From the NCBI GenBank assembly GCA_016743995.1, contig JADGFG010000003.1, positions 1-57,272 on the forward strand: a DNA stretch of 57,272 nucleotides, written 5' to 3'. Below are positions 9,215 through 17,664 of the stretch, one piece after another. Within the stretch, counting starts at the first letter, position 1. The number at the start of each line of letters is the position of its first letter. The translations under genes were made by a program, and so were the position numbers. Source of the DNA: Kangiellaceae bacterium (lineage in GTDB: Bacteria; Pseudomonadota; Gammaproteobacteria; Enterobacterales; Kangiellaceae). The notes beneath the pieces are model-generated. The model made no database searches and had not been told where the DNA came from. It was given only the letters and a program-made list of their open reading frames with translations.

Positions 9215-9228
9215 ACCAGTATACTGGT
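9215..9228. promoter_or_regulatory. Perfect 14-bp palindrome before the response regulator gene
   Basis: ACCAGTATACTGGT is a perfect palindrome directly before the AGGG ribosome binding site (9229-9232) and the ATG at 9242. It could be an operator half-site pair or a small mRNA hairpin beside the ribosome binding site. A few perfect 14-mers are expected by chance in 57 kb, so only the position is suggestive. Confidence 0.35.
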
Positions 9229-9241
9229 AGGGTTTTACTTT

Positions 9242-9592
9242 ATGTCAAAAAGAGTATTGATCGTCGATGATAGTCTTGTATCACGCATGATGATTAAAGA
9301 GATTATTCTAACTCGTCATTCTGACTGGGAATGTATTCAGGCTGCTTCTGCTGACAAGGCCATCGCTGCCTGTAAAGAAAATCAGTTTGACCTGATAACA
9401 CTGGACCTTAATATGCCTGGCCGTACCGGACTGGAGGCTGCACCAGAAATCATTGAATCTCAGAAGGGTGCAAAAATTGCACTATTAACAGCCAATATAC
9501 AGTCTTCAGTCAAGCAACAAGCGCTTGATTTAGGATTGAACTTTATTCCGAAACCAATTCATGAAGATGGTATTCTTGGTTTTGTGGGGTAA
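9242..9592 (+). CDS. Single-domain response regulator (CheY-like)
   Basis: A 116-residue stand-alone receiver domain. All the signature residues are present: acidic pair Asp9/Asp10, phospho-acceptor Asp55 in LDLNMP, Thr83 in LLTAN, and Lys104 in the KP motif. There is no output domain, so it acts by protein-protein contact when phosphorylated. The CheC-like gene follows after 5 bases, and a PAS-GGDEF-EAL gene comes next, so this is probably the input of that small signalling operon. The dedicated kinase is not in the window. Supported by an AGGG site upstream. Confidence 0.93.
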   Translation: MSKRVLIVDDSLVSRMMIKEIILTRHSDWECIQAASADKAIAACKENQFDLITLDLNMPGRTGLEAAPEIIESQKGAKIALLTANIQSSVKQQALDLGLNFIPKPIHEDGILGFVG

Positions 9593-9597
9593 TCATT

Positions 9598-10230
9598 ATG
9601 TCCGCGGTTACTTTTAATGAGATTCAAAAAGACGCCATTATTGAGCTGATTAACCTCGGAATTGGTCGAGCGGCTGACGCACTTGCTCAAATGATAAAAG
9701 AAGAAGTGCTGTTGTCGGTGCCGGATATTGAATTTGTTAAATATTCTCAGCTTGGCGATTATCTGAGTACCATTGATAACCAGCAACCATCAGTTGTTAT
9801 GCAGGAATTTAAAGGAGAGTTTAACGGTAATGCTTTATTAGTTTTTCCTGAATCGAGCGGTATGTCGCTGGTGCGTCAGATGTTAACTGAAACAGTTTCT
9901 GATGACGAAATTAGCGAGCTTGAAGAAGAAGCACTGATTGAGATTGGAAATATTATATTAAATGCCTGTTTTGGTCAGGTTGCAGATTTACTTTCTACTC
10001 GGCTTAATGGCGAAATTCCTGTTTTTATTAATCGAGATATTGATACAATTCTGGCCGAGGAAAAGTCAATTAAAAGTGATAAGGATAATACTTATATAAT
10101 GTTGCTACAGGTTGATTTTTCGATGAAATCCAGTAATACCAGAGGCTTTGTCATTTTCATTATGGATGTGATATCCATGAATATATTTAAACAGAAAATC
10201 GAAGCCTATTTAAAAAAAGTACTGGGCTGA
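9598..10230 (+). CDS. CheC/CheX-like phosphatase
   Basis: A 210-residue protein with the repeated helix pattern of the CheC-FliY-CheX family of CheY-P phosphatases. The first copy is ELINLGIGRAADALAQM (Glu16 and Asn19). The second is EALIEIGNIILNACFGQVADLL (Glu115 and Asn118). Both ExxN pairs are kept, so both active sites may work. The likely substrate is the phosphorylated receiver encoded just upstream (5-base gap), making a self-contained phosphorylation and dephosphorylation pair. The family assignment is strong; the substrate is inferred from position. Confidence 0.88.
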   Translation: MSAVTFNEIQKDAIIELINLGIGRAADALAQMIKEEVLLSVPDIEFVKYSQLGDYLSTIDNQQPSVVMQEFKGEFNGNALLVFPESSGMSLVRQMLTETVSDDEISELEEEALIEIGNIILNACFGQVADLLSTRLNGEIPVFINRDIDTILAEEKSIKSDKDNTYIMLLQVDFSMKSSNTRGFVIFIMDVISMNIFKQKIEAYLKKVLG

Positions 10231-10294
10231 GACAATTGTTCCCATTTCAGTTAATCATTCTCTTTAATGATAAATATGCCGTGTTTAGCCAAAG

Positions 10295-12817
10295 GTGTTT
10301 TTCCTGATGGCTGGTAGCAACCTGGACGGTCAGGTTAACCACCTTGTAAAATCTTCAGATGATGATGTTGTGCTGAATGGCCTTATAGCTCAGCTGTTCG
10401 AAATACAGGACCTGGGGTTAATTGTTGTTGATGATAATCAGGTTGTTTGTTTATGGAGTGGCTGGACTGCGAAATACTCAGGGATAGGCAGAAATCAGGC
10501 GAAAGGTCAGCATTTATTAACGTTGTTCGATGAGCTGGAAAATTCTCGTTTGTCTCTGGCGATTGAAAATGCGATAGAGAAAGGGGTTTCCTCCGTTTTA
10601 TCACAAATATTTAATAAATATCCATTGCCGCTATTTTTCGATTCGGTAGCACGCTCAAAAAATCAGAGAATTAATCAACAGATTAATGTCAGGCCGTTGT
10701 GCGTTCAAAGTACTCAGTATGTGCTGATAGAGATTAAAAATGTTACTGCATCAGTAAGTAGAGAAAATGTTTTAAAACGACAAACAAAAGAAATAAAAAG
10801 CCTTTTAGCTGAGAATGTCTTTCAGAAACAGCATTTGCAAAGAGTTTTTGACAGTTCCGCTGATGCTATCGTTACTTTGTCTAAAGATGGAAAAATAATA
10901 GAGAGTAACCGGTCAACACTGCAAATATTTAACACTGAAAATTCAGAGTTGTACGGCAAATCAATCACAAAAATTGTACCTGATTTTGATATCAATAAGG
11001 CAGGTAGTTATTCATTTGACAAGACGTTTAAAGGAATAACAAAAGATGACAATGCAATCTACCTGGAGATTTATGCCAATCAGCTGGAAGATAATAATGA
11101 TTATATTGTCGCCACCTTAAGGGATGTTACGCAGCGACAGAAAATGGAAGAAACTATTTTTCGAAGTGAACGCCTGGCGCAAACTGCACTAGATTCAATC
11201 GCTGACGGGGTTATTACCACTGATGCCTCAGGTATTATTGAATTGGTTAACCCCATTGCGGAGAGTTTACTGGTCGGAAATAAATTAAACATAGAAGGAC
11301 AGACAATTCAGAATGTTTTTAAGCTAATTGATGAAACCCCTGAGCAGTTACAAGATAATATTGTGCTCAAATCAATTGAGTTAGCATCGACAATTAATAG
11401 TCAGAATGACTCAGCTTTAATTACCAGTAAATATCCTGAAGGGCTGCCTGTGATTGCTACGGCTTCTCCTATTTTTGATTTTAATCACGAAGTTAGCGGG
11501 TGTGTTCTTGTTTTTAGAGATGTTCAGGAGTCTCGTCGTCTTTCAACCCGCCTCTCTTGGGAAGCATCTCATGATGCGTTGACTGGACTTGCTAACCGCA
11601 GAGCTTTCAATCTGCAACTTGAAGAAATTATCAAGCAAGCAAGTTCTGCATCACTACTTTTTCTGGACCTGGACCGATTTAAACTGGTTAATGATACTGC
11701 TGGACATTCGATTGGCGACGAGCTATTAAAACGTATCAGTGAAATATTTATCAAGCATTTTCGCGATAATGACTTTATCTGCAGGTTAGGTGGAGATGAA
11801 TTTTCCATCCTTTTAAAAGCTTGTCCGTTGGATAAAGCAAGAGAGCTTGCGCAAGATTTATGCGCTAATGTGGATCAATATTCATTTCCCTGGCAGGACA
11901 GAATATTTACTGTTGGTGTCAGCGTTGGTTTAACAGAGGTTTGTAGTAGTGATAAATCAGCCTCTAAAGTACTGGAAAGAGCTGACGCAGCTTGTTACTC
12001 CGCCAAACAGTCAGGTCGAAGTAGAGTACATGTCTATGGCGAAAGCGAGCGTGAAACAGATTATCAGGCAAATATATATCGAGCCAGTGTGATTAGTGAG
12101 GCAATTTCGAATGATCAGTTTATTTTATATAAACAACCGATTATTTCAATTTCTGATAACAAGCGATATCTGCATCATTACGAAATATTAGTCAGAATGA
12201 TAGGTGAAGATGAAGAAATTATACCGCCGGGAGACTTTATTCCTGCCGCTGAACAATTTGGCCTGATGCAATCGATTGACAGGTATGTGATCGTTAAAAC
12301 GATTGAATATGTCAAAAACAAGAGGGGAAATGATGATACCGTTGCTTTTGCGATCAATCTGTCGGGTGCATCAATTATTGATGAGAAGTTTCAGGATTTT
12401 CTAGATAAAATTATTGAGGCTGAAAATGTCTGTCCAGAAGAAATGCATTTTGAGATTACTGAAACCGCTGCAATATCAAATTTAACGAGAGCAAAAGTAT
12501 TTATCGAACACTTTAGAGCCAAAGGTTTTTTGTTTGCTCTGGATGATTTTGGCAGTGGTATGTCTTCGTTTGGTTATCTGAAAAATCTACCTGTTGATTA
12601 CATTAAAATAGATGGACAATTTGTAAAAGAAATTGTTGGCAATGAGACTGATTTTGCCATGGTGAGTTCAATTAATTATCTGGGACATATGATGGGGCTG
12701 AAGTGCATTGCAGAGTTTGTGGAAAATGAAGATATATTACAAACGTTAAATGAGATTGGCGTCGATTTTGCGCAAGGATATGGCATTGAAAAACCTACAC
12801 CATTATATGATAAGTGA
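10295..12817 (+). CDS. PAS-GGDEF-EAL cyclic-di-GMP enzyme
   Basis: An 840-residue soluble protein with PAS-like regions at about 30-155, 175-285 and 290-410, then a GGDEF domain (HDALTGLANRRAF onward, motif GGDEF at 499-503) and an EAL domain. The allosteric I-site RxxD is present (RDND, 490-493), so product inhibition is expected. The EAL signature is EILVRM (Glu630), with DDFG at 750-753 and the NLS and EITE motifs kept. Both synthesis and hydrolysis of cyclic-di-GMP are therefore possible. The ATG-proximal region lacks membrane segments. It follows the CheC-like gene by 64 bases and may be the output of that pair. Its stop codon lies inside a tandem repeat. Confidence 0.92.
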   Translation: MFFLMAGSNLDGQVNHLVKSSDDDVVLNGLIAQLFEIQDLGLIVVDDNQVVCLWSGWTAKYSGIGRNQAKGQHLLTLFDELENSRLSLAIENAIEKGVSSVLSQIFNKYPLPLFFDSVARSKNQRINQQINVRPLCVQSTQYVLIEIKNVTASVSRENVLKRQTKEIKSLLAENVFQKQHLQRVFDSSADAIVTLSKDGKIIESNRSTLQIFNTENSELYGKSITKIVPDFDINKAGSYSFDKTFKGITKDDNAIYLEIYANQLEDNNDYIVATLRDVTQRQKMEETIFRSERLAQTALDSIADGVITTDASGIIELVNPIAESLLVGNKLNIEGQTIQNVFKLIDETPEQLQDNIVLKSIELASTINSQNDSALITSKYPEGLPVIATASPIFDFNHEVSGCVLVFRDVQESRRLSTRLSWEASHDALTGLANRRAFNLQLEEIIKQASSASLLFLDLDRFKLVNDTAGHSIGDELLKRISEIFIKHFRDNDFICRLGGDEFSILLKACPLDKARELAQDLCANVDQYSFPWQDRIFTVGVSVGLTEVCSSDKSASKVLERADAACYSAKQSGRSRVHVYGESERETDYQANIYRASVISEAISNDQFILYKQPIISISDNKRYLHHYEILVRMIGEDEEIIPPGDFIPAAEQFGLMQSIDRYVIVKTIEYVKNKRGNDDTVAFAINLSGASIIDEKFQDFLDKIIEAENVCPEEMHFEITETAAISNLTRAKVFIEHFRAKGFLFALDDFGSGMSSFGYLKNLPVDYIKIDGQFVKEIVGNETDFAMVSSINYLGHMMGLKCIAEFVENEDILQTLNEIGVDFAQGYGIEKPTPLYDK

Positions 12818-12848
12818 TACATGATAAGTGGTATATGACAAGTGATAC
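12807..12848. repeat. 14-bp tandem repeat at the stop of the GGDEF-EAL gene
   Basis: Three 14-base units based on ATGATAAGTGATAC. The TGA stop codon (12815-12817) is in the first unit. The second and third units differ at two and one positions. Confidence 0.85.
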
Positions 12849-12983
12849 CTGACAGTTAATATATGATAACTCAATAAGATTGTATTGCCAGTTAAGGTCA
12901 GTTGTGAATATTATCGTGAAGGGAAGTGAGTTAGAAAACGAGCAAAACCTGAATAAGTGAGTTGAAAACAGGAGAGCTGAGCC

Positions 12984-14897
12984 ATGAAAAAAAATATCAA
13001 ACAGTTTTTTATCTGTTTTATATTTGTTGTTGTCATTTTTACCTTAATTGTTAAATCTGTTTATCTCTCCGAATTTAATCAGGAAAATCATATTCGTAAC
13101 GAGAGAGAATCTGCAAGTATTGCTCAGGTTAGCTTGTTGGTTACAAGCATGGACGTATCCGAACGTCAGGAATTGTCAAGTTTTTTACAGCAGCTCAATC
13201 AGGTGTCTGGTATTACTGCGTGGCAGTTGCTTGATTATAAAAATAAAATAGTCAGTGAAAGTTCAGGTGTTGCTGGATTATCTTCTCCTCAATATATTTA
13301 CTTCTACATTGGTCCTGAAAAAAATCACCTGTACAGTCTTAAGTTATACTTTGAACTCGCTCCGTTGGGAGAGGGTTCTGGTTTTGTCAGTATATTATTG
13401 TTAAGTACCACGTTGGTTGTGATATTAACGCTTGTTCTCTATTTGATTTTCGGCTGGATAATTAAATTAGATAATTATGCGAAATATCTACTGGTTGATA
13501 CTCAGCAAATGTCAAAGCCCAGATTGAAGTTGTTAGCAAATCCGATTAGTCAGGTGATTAATCAATTGATTCTTCATAATAGCCTGCTAAAAAAAGACAA
13601 ACTTGATCTGACAGAACAAATCAGAAAAACGTCATATGTCGATGAAGTGACTGAACTGGGAAATCAGCTTTTTTTTAAGGCTGAATTTGAAGTGCGCCTC
13701 CATAGTCAGGAAGAGTCGGAGGAGGGGCTTTTGGTTTTATTAGGATTTAGTGAGCCGAATGAGTTTAAGAATCAGGTTCTCAGTCAGGAGACTTTACAAT
13801 GTATTTCTAATGTACTGAAGAGCTATATTAGCGGCATGAATCATGCGCTGGTCGCACGTTTAAGAGGAAATGATTTTTCTTTGCTACTTCCTAATCAGTC
13901 ACGTAGCCAGATTAATCAGATTTGTAAAACTTTAATTCAGCAATTAGACAAGAGTATTTTTGATAAGACTCCAATTAAAGAACATTTTGTTGATATTGGT
14001 ATTTCAGCCTATAAACAAGGGTTTGATTACTACAAGGTTATTGCTGAAGCTGATATGGCATTAAGAAATTCCCAGTTGCAGGGCGGGAATAGCTGGTTTA
14101 TGTATGGAGAAAATCTGGTCGAGTCGAAAGTCAGGGGGCGTTTAAGTTGGCGCAGTTTTTTACAGAGAGTCATTGAGAAAAGACAGGTTCAGCTTTTTGG
14201 GCAGCCAGTCTGTTTTTTTGATTCCAGACAAGAAAAGAGCCAGGAAATCTATGTTCGAATACAAGATGGAGATGATATTCTAACGGCAGAAACATTCTTA
14301 CCCATGGCTCATCAGTGTGGTCTGGCAATGGAGTTTGATCGCCAGGTTGTTGACGGGGTTATAAAGCACTGTCTTTATTCTCGAACCGATAATCCATTAC
14401 AAAATTATTCAATTAATCTATTTATACCCAGCTTACTTGATGAGTGTTTTGTGGGCTGGTTATTAGGCAAGTTATCGAGTTATCCAGAATTATCTCGTCG
14501 TCTGACTTTCGAGATTAATGCTTCTCAGGTCAATTCAAATTTATCTCGTCTTACTGATGTCGTTAGCCGACTGACAGATTTAGGTGCGCATTGGTGTATT
14601 GAGCAGTTTGGTTCTCCGGATACAAACTTTGAATACCTGGAATATTTACCTATCAACAGCGTTAAACTGGATAGAAAGATTATACGAGGTATTCATGATT
14701 CTAAAGATAAGCAATTGTTGTTTAATGCATTGATGATTAATTTAAGAACGAAGAACGTTCAAATATTCGCTGTGGGTGTTGAGTTTGCTGAAGAAGCAGA
14801 GTTTTTGAAACAATCGGGAATTACCGGTGCTCAAGGATATCATTTTGCTCATCCAGTCAGGCTAAATCATGTAGAAAGCTATCTAAAAGCCATTTAA
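12984..14897 (+). CDS. CsrD/LapD-like membrane protein with degenerate GGDEF and EAL
   Basis: A 637-residue protein with transmembrane helices at about 8-28 and 133-155 flanking a periplasmic domain, then a juxtamembrane linker, a GGDEF-fold domain and an EAL-fold domain. Neither catalytic site is intact. GGDEF is replaced by RGNDF (294-298), the EAL triplet by EIYVRI (Glu421), and DDFG by EQFG (540-543). This layout and length match CsrD/MshH (RNase E-targeting of CsrB RNAs) and LapD (cyclic-di-GMP receptor). The sequence alone cannot decide between them. It follows the active GGDEF-EAL gene by 166 bases and may act as its receptor. The ATG has GGAG about 10 bases upstream. Confidence 0.85.
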   Translation: MKKNIKQFFICFIFVVVIFTLIVKSVYLSEFNQENHIRNERESASIAQVSLLVTSMDVSERQELSSFLQQLNQVSGITAWQLLDYKNKIVSESSGVAGLSSPQYIYFYIGPEKNHLYSLKLYFELAPLGEGSGFVSILLLSTTLVVILTLVLYLIFGWIIKLDNYAKYLLVDTQQMSKPRLKLLANPISQVINQLILHNSLLKKDKLDLTEQIRKTSYVDEVTELGNQLFFKAEFEVRLHSQEESEEGLLVLLGFSEPNEFKNQVLSQETLQCISNVLKSYISGMNHALVARLRGNDFSLLLPNQSRSQINQICKTLIQQLDKSIFDKTPIKEHFVDIGISAYKQGFDYYKVIAEADMALRNSQLQGGNSWFMYGENLVESKVRGRLSWRSFLQRVIEKRQVQLFGQPVCFFDSRQEKSQEIYVRIQDGDDILTAETFLPMAHQCGLAMEFDRQVVDGVIKHCLYSRTDNPLQNYSINLFIPSLLDECFVGWLLGKLSSYPELSRRLTFEINASQVNSNLSRLTDVVSRLTDLGAHWCIEQFGSPDTNFEYLEYLPINSVKLDRKIIRGIHDSKDKQLLFNALMINLRTKNVQIFAVGVEFAEEAEFLKQSGITGAQGYHFAHPVRLNHVESYLKAI

Positions 14898-15339
14898 CTG
14901 TTGTTGCGAGTGTATACCCTGGGAGTCTGGATATAAATGCGTTATTAATATAAGTGTTCGCGTTAATATATTGATTGACGTAGCGACAGATTACTCTGAG
15001 GCTTATTTTTAAAATAAATATTAGATCATTTTTATTGCCTGACTAAATATAAATGGCGGTTAAATGGACTTTATCGCTAAAAAACGTACTGTTGTCGACA
15101 ATATGGTTGAATTTTGAACGATTCAAGTTAAGATCAAACAAATGTCCAGAACGGTATTCGGATTGTGAAGTACTCGCCATATTTTCTCTGATCATTGGAA
15201 GTGCTGTAGCTTTAAAGAAGTATGTTACTTAAGAAGCGCATTTTTCTTTTAGAAGTGTCATCCCTTAAGAAATAACTTTACCGAGATCTGGATTTATCAC
15301 CAGGCAACAGGATTGGTGAACTTCAGGTATCAAATTAAT
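14898..15339. other. Intergenic before the arginine-rich small-protein genes
   Basis: About 440 bases with one collapsed copy of the dispersed palindromic repeat (14912-14936). No gene, terminator or clear promoter was recognised. Confidence 0.45.
14912..14936. repeat. Collapsed copy of the dispersed palindromic repeat
   Basis: TATACCC joined directly to GGGAGTCTGGATATA. It keeps both outer ends of the family element found at 18347, 32687, 49556 and 49955 but has lost the centre. Confidence 0.6.
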
Positions 15340-15576
15340 ATGAGGTTTCAACAGGATATGAAAAAGGAAAATAGCATTAATAAAGCGGCAAATTTTACCG
15401 TAATTGGCGGTGAAAGAGCCTATATTGGTCCAGATCGTCGGGCTGACAGACGCCGCATACAGCAAAATACCAGAGTTGAAACTTTGTTAAGAAATTTTGG
15501 CCTCGACAGGCGTCTGAGAACTGAACGTCGGAGAGCTGATACATCATGGTTGTTGACTTCTAAAAAGGCTGGTTAG
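15340..15576 (+). CDS. Arginine-rich small protein, YIGPDRR family (copy 1)
   Basis: About 78 residues, first of three neighbouring paralogues. After a variable N-terminus it reads YIGPDRRADRR, then LLRNFGLDRR, then TERRRADTSWLLTS. These blocks recur in the same order in the genes at 15855 and 16361. No transmembrane segment or signal peptide is present. The protein is very basic, with repeated (D/E)RR triplets, which could bind nucleotide, RNA or an acidic partner. I know of no named function. Start choice is uncertain: the ATGs at 15340 and 15358 both have poor ribosome binding sites, and a TTG at 15313 is also possible. The paralogy makes translation of the frame credible. Confidence 0.65.
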   Translation: MRFQQDMKKENSINKAANFTVIGGERAYIGPDRRADRRRIQQNTRVETLLRNFGLDRRLRTERRRADTSWLLTSKKAG

Positions 15577-15854
15577 CATAAAATGTCCAGTCATCTCCTG
15601 ATTAGTTGGTATAACCGACTATTCCATCTTTTATCTTTTTAGTTTTATTGCAGCAATGCAGGTCGCTTGAAAGCTCTCTTTTCAATTTTTAATGTTGCTA
15701 GTCACGAGTCAATCAGTTGCCTGTTTTGACTTGCTTGCATTAAGCTCGCGTTAAGTTACCCCTTGATAAGCTGTGAACATCTTTAAGGAGTTTAGGTACA
15801 GATGAATAATAAAACTCTGAATTTGTGTTAATTAAACTGATAGGTGGGGTAATT

Positions 15855-16013
15855 ATGTATATTGGAATCGAACGACGTAGTGAGCGACGCAGTGAAAGGC
15901 AAATTACAAAACTCAATATTCAATATAAAAATCTGGGGCTTGAGAGAAGATTGGCTTATGACAGGCGCCAGACAAATAGTTCGTGGTTAATTATTTCCCA
16001 GGCTGCCAGTTAA
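15855..16013 (+). CDS. Arginine-rich small protein, YIGPDRR family (copy 2)
   Basis: A 52-residue paralogue of the genes at 15340 and 16361. It reads MYIGIERRSERRSER, then KNLGLERR, then YDRRQTNSSWLIIS, the most divergent of the three. I chose the ATG at 15855 because GGTGGGG lies 5 bases upstream and because it aligns with the start of copy 3. A GTG at 15825 would add ten residues. An AAGGAG site at 15785-15790 precedes a separate 9-codon ORF (15802-15831, MNNKTLNLC) that could be a leader peptide. Function unknown. Confidence 0.65.
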   Translation: MYIGIERRSERRSERQITKLNIQYKNLGLERRLAYDRRQTNSSWLIISQAAS

Positions 16014-16360
16014 GTTTAACCTGGTCAGCCGTAGGAATTGTTCATGAAGATTAATAAGCAAAAAAACAAGACAAAAACAACTCGCATCGAGATATTATTA
16101 TTACTAATGAGACTAAGATCACATTTCTCTTGTGAATTATACCGCTGTCGGTTAAAATTCCGCCGGTTCTTTGCTCCTGAATGGTTACAATAAATAAGAG
16201 TAAAGAAAATAATGCTCAATTCAAAGGGCGAAATTAAGGGTTATTAGTGAGAAGGTTTGCAATTCGAAAGGGTTAGTGGCCAGATAACAGGGTATCAGGT
16301 AGTTATGAGTAAAAAAATGGAAGTAGCTTTCACTTCAATCAGCAGTGTGAGGTCAGCAGG
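16014..16360. other. Spacer between small-protein paralogues with a possible leader ORF
   Basis: About 350 bases. A 19-codon ORF at 16305-16364 (MSKKMEVAFTSISSVRSAG) ends in TGA overlapping the ATG of the next gene as ATGA, an arrangement typical of translational coupling. A 64-codon minus-strand ORF in the same space has no ribosome binding site and no recognisable features. Confidence 0.35.
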
Positions 16361-16558
16361 ATGAGTATGTATATTGGTCCAGATCGTCGTAAAGATAGAC
16401 GCAATAAGAAAATGAATTCGCGAGCAGAAGCTCGATTGAGAAATTTTGGGCTCGATGAAAGGGTTCAGGTTGAGCGTCGTAAAGAAAAAACTTCCTGGTT
16501 ATTAACTTCTGAGTTTGTTAATACAAAAACAGGGTCGTCATCTTCATTTCAGATTTAA
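16361..16558 (+). CDS. Arginine-rich small protein, YIGPDRR family (copy 3)
   Basis: A 65-residue paralogue of the genes at 15340 and 15855. It reads MYIGPDRRKDRR, then RLRNFGLDER, then VERRKEKTSWLLTS, plus a short polar tail. The DNA for YIGPDRR is nearly identical to copy 1 (tatattggtccagatcgtcg in both), pointing to a fairly recent duplication. The ATG at 16361 has GAGG 8 bases upstream; the ATG two codons later is equally possible with AGGA. The gene overlaps a 19-codon upstream ORF by ATGA. Function unknown. Confidence 0.7.
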   Translation: MSMYIGPDRRKDRRNKKMNSRAEARLRNFGLDERVQVERRKEKTSWLLTSEFVNTKTGSSSSFQI

Positions 16559-16627
16559 TTTTTTATAGTCATATTAAGCCGTAATAATGCATAATGGTCG
16601 CTCGATAATACTCGGTCGACCTTTTTT

Positions 16628-17620
16628 ATGTCACTCCAGAAAGTTTCTCACTTTTACTCTGAATTAAGTAATTCTTCAATAGAAAATATTGAACATCCTG
16701 ACTTGTGTATTCAAGATGTCCAACTGGACATAAAAAGAGACGACTGTTTACATTCGATTGTTTCTGGTAATAAATGGCGTAAGCTGAAACATGTTTTACT
16801 GACTATTGAGTCATCTGGATACAAAAAAGTTGCCAGTATGGGTGGAATGTATTCTAATCTGCTGCATGCATTGTCCTACCTTTGCTACCGACTTGGCTGG
16901 CAACTGGATCTATTGGTTAGAGGACATCCGCAGCAAAAACTGACGCCTGCTTTGATGGATGCGGTAAAGTGGGGGGCTCGGCTAAACTATATTAATCGTG
17001 AAAACTTTCGAAAATTAAGGTCTAGTCCTCCTGATCTGGATAAAGATGTATTCTGGATACCTGAGGGTGGTTTTCATGAGCTTTCACTTAAGGGGACTGC
17101 TGAGTCAATCATGGAGTTGCCTGGCTATTATGATTATATTGTTATGGCTACCGCAACGGGAGCAAGTCTGGCTGGTATTTCTTGTGGGATACAAAAAAGA
17201 AAACTCAATACCAGAGTGATTGGAATTTCCGTTTTAAACAATGCATCGCAATTGAGAAATGACATTGCAATGATGTTACATCAATGTTCTGCTTATGATG
17301 AGCGAACGGCCTTCACGCAAGATGCTGTATCGGCAGGTGCGCCATTAATCGATGTACCATTAACCGATGTACCATTAACAGGAAGTCAGATGCCAATAGT
17401 TGTTAGTGGCTTCGAATTCGGTGGTTACGCAAAAAAAAATGATACACTGATACAGTTCATTGCTGAATTTGAGTCTGATTATGATATTCCGTTGGAACCT
17501 GTTTATAGTGGTAAATCTTTTTATGCAACCTGTGAACTGATTAAGCAGGGTTTTTTCAGGAAGGGAAGTAAAATTTTATTAATTCACTGTGGTGGATTAC
17601 AGGGTAAAAGAAGTGTTTAA
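16628..17620 (+). CDS. PLP-dependent D-cysteine desulfhydrase/ACC deaminase-family enzyme
   Basis: A 330-residue fold-type II PLP enzyme. SGNKWRKL at 47-54 carries the Schiff-base lysine (Lys49), as in 1-aminocyclopropane-1-carboxylate deaminase and D-cysteine desulfhydrase. MGGMYSNLLHAL is the equivalent of the GAxQSNHxR loop but departs from it, and TATGASLAGI is the phosphate-binding glycine loop. The substrate cannot be assigned; desulfhydration of a D-amino acid is more likely than ACC deamination in a non-plant bacterium. A small in-frame duplication, DVPLT twice (around 17350-17380), adds residues to a loop. The hotdog thioesterase gene follows after 44 bases and may be co-transcribed. 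Confidence 0.85.
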   Translation: MSLQKVSHFYSELSNSSIENIEHPDLCIQDVQLDIKRDDCLHSIVSGNKWRKLKHVLLTIESSGYKKVASMGGMYSNLLHALSYLCYRLGWQLDLLVRGHPQQKLTPALMDAVKWGARLNYINRENFRKLRSSPPDLDKDVFWIPEGGFHELSLKGTAESIMELPGYYDYIVMATATGASLAGISCGIQKRKLNTRVIGISVLNNASQLRNDIAMMLHQCSAYDERTAFTQDAVSAGAPLIDVPLTDVPLTGSQMPIVVSGFEFGGYAKKNDTLIQFIAEFESDYDIPLEPVYSGKSFYATCELIKQGFFRKGSKILLIHCGGLQGKRSV

Positions 17621-17664
17621 AATCAGATGGTACTCTATTTATTGCTCAATTTAAGAGATGATGT

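Noticed and set aside
16025-16219. 64-codon minus-strand ORF between small-protein paralogues
   Set aside because: No ribosome binding site and no recognisable family; it lies in AT-rich spacer and opposes the paralogue genes.
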